In this document: in pieces, positions 4,801 to 9,493 of the stretch
Position numbering within the stretch: position 1 is the stretch's first letter
Layout: every line of letters starts with the position of its first letter
Assembly (NCBI GenBank): GCA_937927885.1
Contig: CALEZJ010000006.1
Location: forward strand, 1 to 9,493
Direction of reading: 5' to 3'
Origin: an uncultured Paracoccaceae bacterium
GTDB taxonomy: Bacteria > Pseudomonadota > Alphaproteobacteria > Rhodobacterales > Rhodobacteraceae
DNA length: 9,493 nt
The notes under the pieces: generated by a model
Told to the model about the DNA's origin: nothing
The model's database searches: none
The model's input: the letters and a program-made list of their open reading frames with translations, nothing else
Made by a program: the position numbers and the translations under genes

Positions 4801-6495
4801 ATGACCACAGATCCCGAAACTCTGTCAGCCCGAATCGACCGCCTCGAATCTCGCGACGAGATCCGGCAACTGGCCGCAAAATACGCGCTGGCGTTGGACA
4901 TGCGCGACATGGAGGCAATGGCGAACCTGTTCGTGCCTGATGTCCGCGTGGGCAAGACCGGCCAGGGCCGGGCTGCGCTGCGCGACTGGCTGGACGAGAC
5001 GATGCGTCGTCAGTTCGATGGCACCTCGCACCATGTCGGCACACAGATCATCGAGTTCATCGACCCCGAGCACGCCATCGGTATTGTCTATTCCAAGAAC
5101 GAGCACGAGACCGGTGCCGACTGGGTCATCATGCAGATGATGTATCATGACCGTTATCGACGGGTCGAAGGGCGCTGGTGCTTCGAGGCGCGACAGCCTC
5201 TTTACTGGTACGCGACCGACCTGAACCGCCCGCCGATTGGCAGCCGCAAGATGCGTTGGCCCGGGCGCGAGCCCTATGAGGGCAGCTTTCATGCGCTGTT
5301 CCCCAGCTGGGCAGCCTTCTGGAAGCACCCCCCCGAGAGCGGCCAGCCGATGAGCGAGGCCGCGCCACTGGAGCGATTCATCGAAACCATGCGCAAGGGA
5401 GCCAAGGTGGAGTCCCGCCTGCTGGGTCCCGCCAGCGTTGCCGGGATGACCCTGCAAAGCCACATCGTGATGGCGCCAATGTCACGCTACAACTGCCCGG
5501 ATGGCGCACCGCATGACGGCGTGGTTGCCTATTACACCCGCCGTGCCGCCGCTGGCGTGGGGCTGATCCTGTCCGAGGGCACCTATATCCCCCACCCTTC
5601 CGCCGCCAGCTATGAAGGTGTGCCCTGGATCACCGATTCGTCGGTCGAGTCGTGGGCGAAGGTCACCGCGTCGGTACAGGCGGCAGGTGGGTGCATGGGA
5701 CTGCAACTGTGGCATACCGGCAGCTTTCGCGTGCGCGGCATGGCACCGGACCCGATGGTGCCGGGTTTTGGCCCTTCGGCCAATACAAATGCTTTTACCG
5801 GCCATGCCGAGGCCAGCCACGCCATGACGATTGCCGAGATTTCGGCCGTCGTCGCCGCCTATGCCCGCGGCGCGCGGCTGGCGCAGCAGGCAGGATTCGA
5901 CGCTGTCGAGATCCACGCAGCGCATGGCTATCTGATCGACGAGTTTCTCTGGCCCGCCACCAACCGGCGCAGCGATGCCTATGGCGGGTCGCTGGACATC
6001 CGCCAGCGGCTGGCCGTCGAGGTGATCTCCGCCATCCGCGCAGAAGTCGGGTCGGACTTTCCGGTGATCTTGCGGTTCTCGCAATGGAAGCAGCAGGACT
6101 ATACCGCCAGCCTGGCCCAGTCACCGCAAGAGCTGGCCGATCTTCTTGGCCCCCTGGTCGATGCTGGGCTGAGCCTGCTTCACCCCTCGACCCGGCGGCT
6201 GGCAGAACCGGCTTTCCCCGAGCAAGGCCCCCGGACCCTGGCGGGGTGGACCAGGAAATTGACCGGTCTACCGGTGATCGCAGTCGGAAGCGTGGGGCTA
6301 CATCGACCCGGTCTGCGCGCGGCGGGAACCGGTCCGCTGGACGATACCCTGGCCGTCTTTGAAAGGGGTGAGTGCGATCTGGTGGCTGTCGGCCGCGCAT
6401 TGATCGCCGATGCCGACTGGGTGGCGCGTCATCGTGCCGGACAGGGCGCTGCGCTGCACGCCTATGACAGGGCGATGCTGGACCGGCTGGAATAA
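4801..6495 (+). CDS. SnoaL/NTF2-like domain fused to Old Yellow Enzyme-type FMN oxidoreductase
   Basis: 564-residue continuous frame with two enzymes. Residues 1 to about 175 are a complete SnoaL_4-like domain with Tyr28-x4-Asp33 and His78 (SHHVG), ending in the segment KMRWPGREPYEG...FPSWAAFW. Residues about 200-564 are a full OYE barrel: VMAPMSR (223-229), Gln302 and Trp304 in LQLWHTG, the substrate-binding pair His372/His375 with Tyr377 in HAAHGY (OYE1 His191/Asn194/Tyr196), NRRSDAYGGS, flavin-contacting Arg425, and phosphate-binding Gly531-Arg532. It lacks the iron-sulfur and NAD domains of the larger enoate reductases. OYEs reduce activated C=C bonds with NAD(P)H, so the chain could dehydrate a hydroxy-ketone and reduce the resulting enone. 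Met184 (5350) could be an independent OYE start. The fusion rests on a C7 run at 5328-5334; one base fewer would give two coupled genes. Confidence 0.88.
   Translation: MTTDPETLSARIDRLESRDEIRQLAAKYALALDMRDMEAMANLFVPDVRVGKTGQGRAALRDWLDETMRRQFDGTSHHVGTQIIEFIDPEHAIGIVYSKNEHETGADWVIMQMMYHDRYRRVEGRWCFEARQPLYWYATDLNRPPIGSRKMRWPGREPYEGSFHALFPSWAAFWKHPPESGQPMSEAAPLERFIETMRKGAKVESRLLGPASVAGMTLQSHIVMAPMSRYNCPDGAPHDGVVAYYTRRAAAGVGLILSEGTYIPHPSAASYEGVPWITDSSVESWAKVTASVQAAGGCMGLQLWHTGSFRVRGMAPDPMVPGFGPSANTNAFTGHAEASHAMTIAEISAVVAAYARGARLAQQAGFDAVEIHAAHGYLIDEFLWPATNRRSDAYGGSLDIRQRLAVEVISAIRAEVGSDFPVILRFSQWKQQDYTASLAQSPQELADLLGPLVDAGLSLLHPSTRRLAEPAFPEQGPRTLAGWTRKLTGLPVIAVGSVGLHRPGLRAAGTGPLDDTLAVFERGECDLVAVGRALIADADWVARHRAGQGAALHAYDRAMLDRLE
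5328..5334 (+). other. C7 homopolymer at the domain junction
   Basis: Seven consecutive C fall at codons 176-178, just after the SnoaL-like domain. With seven C the frame runs on into the OYE domain. With six, it would end eight residues later at TGA 5351-5353, which overlaps ATG 5350-5352 as ATGA. With eight, no stop follows nearby. Such runs are prone to polymerase slippage and to sequencing error. Confidence 0.8.
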
Positions 6496-6517
6496 CCCGG
6501 CTTGCCCCGTTCGCAAC

Positions 6518-6546
6518 AAAAAAAGGCCGGGCGATTGCCCGGCCTT
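6518..6546 (-). terminator. Rho-independent terminator of the binding-protein gene
   Basis: A perfect 8-bp GC stem (GGCCGGGC / GCCCGGCC, 6525-6532 and 6537-6544) has a four-base loop and extends by two A-T pairs. On the minus strand it is followed by seven T, an ideal terminator for the gene ending at 6573. Read on the plus strand the trailing sequence is TTCTGCCTT, so it could also weakly stop transcription from the OYE gene ending at 6495. Confidence 0.93.
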
Positions 6547-6572
6547 CTGCCTTGTACCCAACCCGAACCGGA

Positions 6573-7772
6573 TCAGTTGCAGGACACGCGCTCGACGAGA
6601 CCGTCCTCGCGCTGGATGTGGGGGTTGCGCACCACCACCATGGCATTCGACGACGGAAGGAAGTGCGAGGTCGAACTGGCACCGAATTCGCCCAGAATGT
6701 TGGGCATCGTGGCGGCGTTCGCTTCGACCCAGGCAGCAATCGCGGCGCCGTCCAGGGTCCCCGCACCCTCGGCTGCGGCCTGCAGGATGTAGGGTTCGAC
6801 ATAGTAGGGTGCGATGGCCGATGCCCCGCCCAGTTGCATCAGGTTCGGCACCGCCGCCGCGGCGCGCGCGGCGAACTGGGCGAAGGGATTCTCGCCCACG
6901 GCATCACCGGGGCAATAGGTCATCCCGCTGAACTGCACGGAATAAACGTTCTCGAAGGCCTCGGCTCCGAGTACCGCCGCATTGCTCACCGCATAGTTGG
7001 TGGTGGTCAGACTGCCAAGAACCAGCGCATCCCAGCCGATTTCGTCTCGGTTCTGCAGGAATTTCCGGGCGTCGTCGCCGATCGAGTTGATCAGCAGCAC
7101 CGCTTCGGCCCCCGACGACCGCAGCGAGAAGATTTGCGGCGTCATGTCCTCGGCGCGGAAGGCGAATTCCTGAATGGCAATCGGCGCAACGCCCAGAGAG
7201 GTCATGTATTCCGCGATCTCGCCCACGGCGGCCACCGACATGCCACCGTTGTCCGAGATGAGGGCAATCCGCGTCAGCCCCAGGTCATTAACCGCATAAT
7301 TGATCGCGGCGATCATCTGGTTCACGCCGGTCGGCGAGTTCGAGAAATGATAGGGCGCCACTTCCGGTGTCAGCGCCGGAGAAGCGGCAGTGGTGAACTG
7401 GGCAATATTGGCAGCCGTGGTCACCGAGGTCACGGGAATGACTTCCTGACTGGTCACCGGGCCGACCATGGCCTCGATCCCGACGTTCTCCACCAAACGG
7501 CGGGCTTCGCTGACCGCATGTGTCGGATCGGTCTGACTGTCGGCGATGGTCAGCACGACTTGCCGACCCAGAATGCCACCGCTGGCGTTGATCTCGTCGA
7601 CGGCAAGGCGCCAACCGATCGAGGCAACCTGCCCGATCGAGGCGCCACTGCCGCTGATCGAGACGATGGCACCCAGTTGGATCGGACCGGTCTGGGCCTG
7701 TGCGATACCCTGGCCGAGGGTCAACGTGATCGCGGTGCCTGCAAGCATCGCGGTAAGTCTGGTCTTGGACAT
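6573..7772 (-). CDS. ABC transporter periplasmic solute-binding protein (LivJ-type, Peripla_BP_6)
   Basis: 399-residue secreted protein. The signal peptide is MSKTRLTAMLAGTAITLTLG... with likely cleavage after AQA (residue 26). The mature start GPIQLGAIVSISGSGASIGQ, then GWRLAVDEINASGGILGRQV and MVGPVTSQEV, are typical of type I binding proteins for branched-chain amino acids, amides and aromatic or short acids. Cys287 and Cys398 (the penultimate residue) could form a disulfide in the periplasm. The start ATG 7772-7770 was chosen because GGGAGG lies six bases before it and the signal peptide begins there; the frame upstream to 7961 is not protein-like. No permease or ATPase gene is next to it, so it either works with a distant transporter or partners lie outside. 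Possible operator copies at 7853-7864 and 7986-7997 link it to the catabolic genes. The ligand is unknown. Confidence 0.93.
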   Translation of the reverse strand: MSKTRLTAMLAGTAITLTLGQGIAQAQTGPIQLGAIVSISGSGASIGQVASIGWRLAVDEINASGGILGRQVVLTIADSQTDPTHAVSEARRLVENVGIEAMVGPVTSQEVIPVTSVTTAANIAQFTTAASPALTPEVAPYHFSNSPTGVNQMIAAINYAVNDLGLTRIALISDNGGMSVAAVGEIAEYMTSLGVAPIAIQEFAFRAEDMTPQIFSLRSSGAEAVLLINSIGDDARKFLQNRDEIGWDALVLGSLTTTNYAVSNAAVLGAEAFENVYSVQFSGMTYCPGDAVGENPFAQFAARAAAAVPNLMQLGGASAIAPYYVEPYILQAAAEGAGTLDGAAIAAWVEANAATMPNILGEFGASSTSHFLPSSNAMVVVRNPHIQREDGLVERVSCN

Positions 7773-7852
7773 AGCTTCCTCCCTATGGGTCCACGGCAGG
7801 TGGTCCGTCCCGTGCCGGTGAGCAGACATAGCGTCGGCATCCGTGGCAAACG

Positions 7853-7864
7853 ACCCGTCCGAAC
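7853..7864. promoter_or_regulatory. Possible operator, copy 3, upstream of binding-protein gene
   Basis: CGTCCGAAC at 7856-7864 matches copies 1 and 2 over nine bases, and the next base (G) matches copy 1. It lies 80 bases upstream of the binding-protein start. On the minus strand TTGAAA (7872-7867) precedes it and could be a -35 element, which would put the site in the promoter spacer. The outer half-site is not conserved. Confidence 0.4.
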
Positions 7865-7985
7865 GTTTCAAGCACTCCGCCGACGCAGCGTCTGGCCCTC
7901 TGCCCATTACCAGGGAAAAGTCCTGTCGCGCGTTTGTGTCGTGTTTCTCCGTCGAAGTCATCGTTGCGCTCTATGGCGCGGCGCA

Positions 7986-7997
7986 CATTGTCCAAAC
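7986..7997. promoter_or_regulatory. Possible operator, copy 4, variant
   Basis: CATTGTCCAAAC matches the shared core CATCGTCCGAAC at 10 of 12 positions. The two changes (C to T, G to A) are at symmetric positions, so TTG-TC-CAA keeps the inverted repeat. It lies 122 bp from copy 3, upstream of the binding-protein gene. Confidence 0.35.
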
Positions 7998-8267
7998 AGA
8001 CTAGGATCCGACTTCATTCCTGCAAGTTCCTCGCTGTCGAGGAGACTCTGGATCAATGCCGGTGTGGCGGTGTCGATGGGCTGTCTGGGGACTGGGCGCG
8101 AGGGGGCGCTGGCGATTGTCCACCGGCACCCTAGTATCGACCGGCTGGAGCGGTCAGTGCTGGGTCTTCGGCATGCCGGGGCGCATCGCGGGCAAACGAA
8201 AGGGTAATCCTGCGCGGACGGATTGCGGCGGAATGCCACATGTTCATTTCATGGCCAGACGTATTTT

Positions 8268-8301
8268 CATTCCCGTATGAATGCGCATGCGTTGATGCAT
8301 G
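8268..8301. repeat. Two tandem inverted repeats of identical geometry
   Basis: CATTC-N6-GAATG (8268-8283) and CATGC-N6-GCATG (8286-8301) each have perfect five-base arms and a six-base spacer, with centres 18 bp apart. They end 29 bases before the ATG at 8331. This resembles a pair of dimer binding sites for a regulator different from that of the other promoters. Confidence 0.4.
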
Positions 8302-8330
8302 ACAGTCGGGCCGATTGCAAGGGAGACGCC

Positions 8331-9493
8331 ATGCCGATGACACCGCGCGAGAACTTCATCGCTGCCATGGAGAGGCGCGGACCGGAATGGGTGCCGCTGG
8401 ACATGGGCAAACACATCGGGGCGATCCACAAGACACATTATGCGGCGCTTCGGGAGGGGTTGCCAGAGCTCTCGCTGGCTGCGAGCCCGCCAATCCTTGA
8501 CCGCATGGCGCAGACAGTTGTGCCCGAAGAGCAATTGCTGCGGCATTTCGGGGTCGATTTCCGCTGGCTGGTCCCGCACTGGGTACAGGTCACCGAACGG
8601 ACGGATACCGATGGTTATCACGACATGTGGGGCGTGCCCTATCGCGGAGCGCACGGCGACCATTTCGCGGTCGACACCCTGGCCCGTCCACCTCTGGCTG
8701 AATGCGAGACGCCCGAAGACGTCCTGCTCGCGCCTTGCTGGCCTGACCCCGAGGACCCCGGCCAGTTCGCCGGCCTTCGCGAGACCGCACAGCACCTCCA
8801 CACAACCACGGGGTATGTGATCGGCGCGGACGCGATCAAGGCCGGACCATTGATGAGCGCGCTCCAGATGCGCGGCTATCAGCAATTCTTCATGGATCTG
8901 GTCATAAACCCGGCGCTTGCCGATGCCATCATGGGCAAGATTACCGACCTTTTGTGCCGGATGTGGACACGCTACCTCGATGCGGTGGGGCCTTGGGTTC
9001 AGATCGCCTATGTCACCGACGATCTGGGCACCCAGACCTCGCTGCTGATCTCGCCAAAGGTCTACCGCAATCGCATCAAGCCGTTTCACACCCGTCTGCA
9101 CCAGCACATCAAGGCACAAGCCAACGTCTATCTGATGATGCACACGGATGGTGCGGTACTGCCACTGATCGGGGATCTGATCGAAACCGGTGCTGACATC
9201 CTGAATCCGGTCCAGACATCGACAACTGGAATGGATGATACCGCCGCGCTGAAGGCGAAGTTCGGCGACCGGCTGGCGTTCCATGGTGCGATGGATGTGC
9301 AACAGATGATGCCAGGCGCGACCGAAGCCGAACTGCGCTGGGAAATCGCCCGCCGCTTGTCCGATCTGGGGTCGGACGGGGGGTTTGTGATCGCTCCGTG
9401 CCACAACCTTGGGCACGACATACCACCCGCCAACACTCTGGCCTTCTTTCGCATGGTCAACGAGTTGCGCCGCTATCCCCTAGTGCTCGACCC
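8331..9493 (+). CDS. Uroporphyrinogen decarboxylase-like (MtaA/CmuA-type) protein, 3' end outside window
   Basis: 387 residues are visible with no stop before the right edge. The family includes haem-biosynthetic HemE and the cobamide-dependent methyltransferases MtaA and CmuA. Seen here: DDLGTQTSLLISPKVYR (230-246), HTDG at 271-274, GADILNPVQ (287-295), GMDDTAALKAKFGDRLAFHGAMD (300-322) and APCHNLGHDIPP (355-366). This C-terminal set is the pattern of methyltransferase-type members rather than HemE. MtaA binds zinc by His-x-Cys and a later Cys; here the first pair is His271-x-Asp273 while Cys357 is kept, so metal binding is altered or Asp substitutes. ATG 8331 has GGGAG five bases upstream; Met3 is an alternative start. 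Nearly all of the domain appears to be present. A role in demethylating a methoxylated substrate is possible; no corrinoid protein is visible. Confidence 0.85.
   Translation, partial: MPMTPRENFIAAMERRGPEWVPLDMGKHIGAIHKTHYAALREGLPELSLAASPPILDRMAQTVVPEEQLLRHFGVDFRWLVPHWVQVTERTDTDGYHDMWGVPYRGAHGDHFAVDTLARPPLAECETPEDVLLAPCWPDPEDPGQFAGLRETAQHLHTTTGYVIGADAIKAGPLMSALQMRGYQQFFMDLVINPALADAIMGKITDLLCRMWTRYLDAVGPWVQIAYVTDDLGTQTSLLISPKVYRNRIKPFHTRLHQHIKAQANVYLMMHTDGAVLPLIGDLIETGADILNPVQTSTTGMDDTAALKAKFGDRLAFHGAMDVQQMMPGATEAELRWEIARRLSDLGSDGGFVIAPCHNLGHDIPPANTLAFFRMVNELRRYPLVLD

Larger units (their letters stand above)
7773..8330. other. Long intergenic region without a convincing gene
   Basis: This 558-bp stretch separates divergent genes. 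Open frames of 60-90 codons exist on both strands, but none combines a ribosome binding site with recognisable protein-like sequence. It holds the binding-protein ribosome site (about 7776-7783), two possible operator copies and, at 8268-8301, tandem inverted repeats before the methyltransferase gene. The part around 7985-8280 could hide the remains of a decayed gene, but no family is recognisable. Confidence 0.6.

Noticed and set aside
7773..7961. 63-codon N-terminal extension of the binding protein
   Set aside because: It would bury the signal peptide, and the sequence is not conserved-looking; GGGAGG marks the start at 7772.
6552..8207. 551-codon open frame on the plus strand
   Set aside because: It is antisense to the binding-protein gene, has no ribosome binding site and gives a His/Arg/Gly-rich sequence with no recognisable domain; the minus strand has a clear signal peptide and family motifs.
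7958..8239. 93-codon minus-strand open frame in the long intergenic region
   Set aside because: It is Arg/Pro/Ser/Cys-rich, has no domain similarity I recognise and no convincing ribosome binding site; at most it is a gene remnant.
8244..9416. 390-codon open frame on the minus strand
   Set aside because: It is a shadow of the uroporphyrinogen-decarboxylase-like gene, whose conserved motifs lie on the plus strand.
1..9493. CRISPR arrays, tRNA or rRNA genes, insertion sequences, phage genes
   Set aside because: No regularly spaced repeats, cloverleaf sequences, transposase motifs or terminal inverted repeats were seen.

Overview
The window is high-GC bacterial DNA with tightly packed genes, ATGA start/stop overlaps and GGAGG-type ribosome binding sites. 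Its protein families (two-domain FadE-type acyl-CoA dehydrogenase, SnoaL-like proteins, Old Yellow Enzyme, LivJ-type binding protein) and codon use suggest an alphaproteobacterium, most likely of the Rhodobacteraceae/Paracoccus type. That placement is inference; no rRNA or other marker gene is present.

Layout, left to right. (1) A leftward operon, 3398 to 1: a 735-residue double acyl-CoA dehydrogenase, a SnoaL/NTF2-like protein and a short-chain dehydrogenase (SDR, cut by the window edge), joined by two ATGA overlaps. (2) A 116-bp divergent promoter region, then a rightward SnoaL/NTF2-like gene (3515-3970). (3) A leftward SDR (3955-4686) whose end overlaps that gene tail-to-tail. (4) A second divergent promoter region of 114 bp, then a rightward gene (4801-6495) whose product joins a SnoaL/NTF2-like domain to a complete Old Yellow Enzyme-type flavin oxidoreductase. 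(5) A strong intrinsic terminator at 6518-6546 and a leftward periplasmic solute-binding protein gene (6573-7772). (6) A 558-bp region with no convincing gene. (7) A rightward uroporphyrinogen-decarboxylase-like (MtaA/CmuA-type) methyltransferase gene, cut by the right edge.

The set reads as a catabolic island for an exogenous carboxylic acid or cyclic compound. The binding protein would capture it, the acyl-CoA dehydrogenase would desaturate a CoA-activated side chain, the SDRs would oxidise or reduce hydroxyl/keto groups, the three SnoaL-like domains (each with a Tyr-x4-Asp ... His pattern) would dehydrate or hydrate, and the OYE domain would reduce an enone. The combination of SDR, SnoaL-like dehydratase and OYE-type reductase recalls bacterial bile-acid 7-dehydroxylation (BaiA/BaiE/BaiCD), and the double dehydrogenase resembles FadE34/ChsE3 of steroid side-chain degradation. 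The actual substrate cannot be read from the sequence.

Two observations stand out. First, a 13-bp sequence (GCATCGTCCGAAC) occurs exactly, in opposite orientations, in both divergent promoter regions, with two degenerate copies upstream of the binding-protein gene; this suggests one unseen regulator controls all these units. Second, the SnoaL-OYE fusion depends on a run of seven C at 5328-5334. With six C, the first protein would stop at a TGA that overlaps an ATG by ATGA, exactly like the other junctions here. The fusion is therefore either a recent or slippage-dependent event, or a one-base sequence error.
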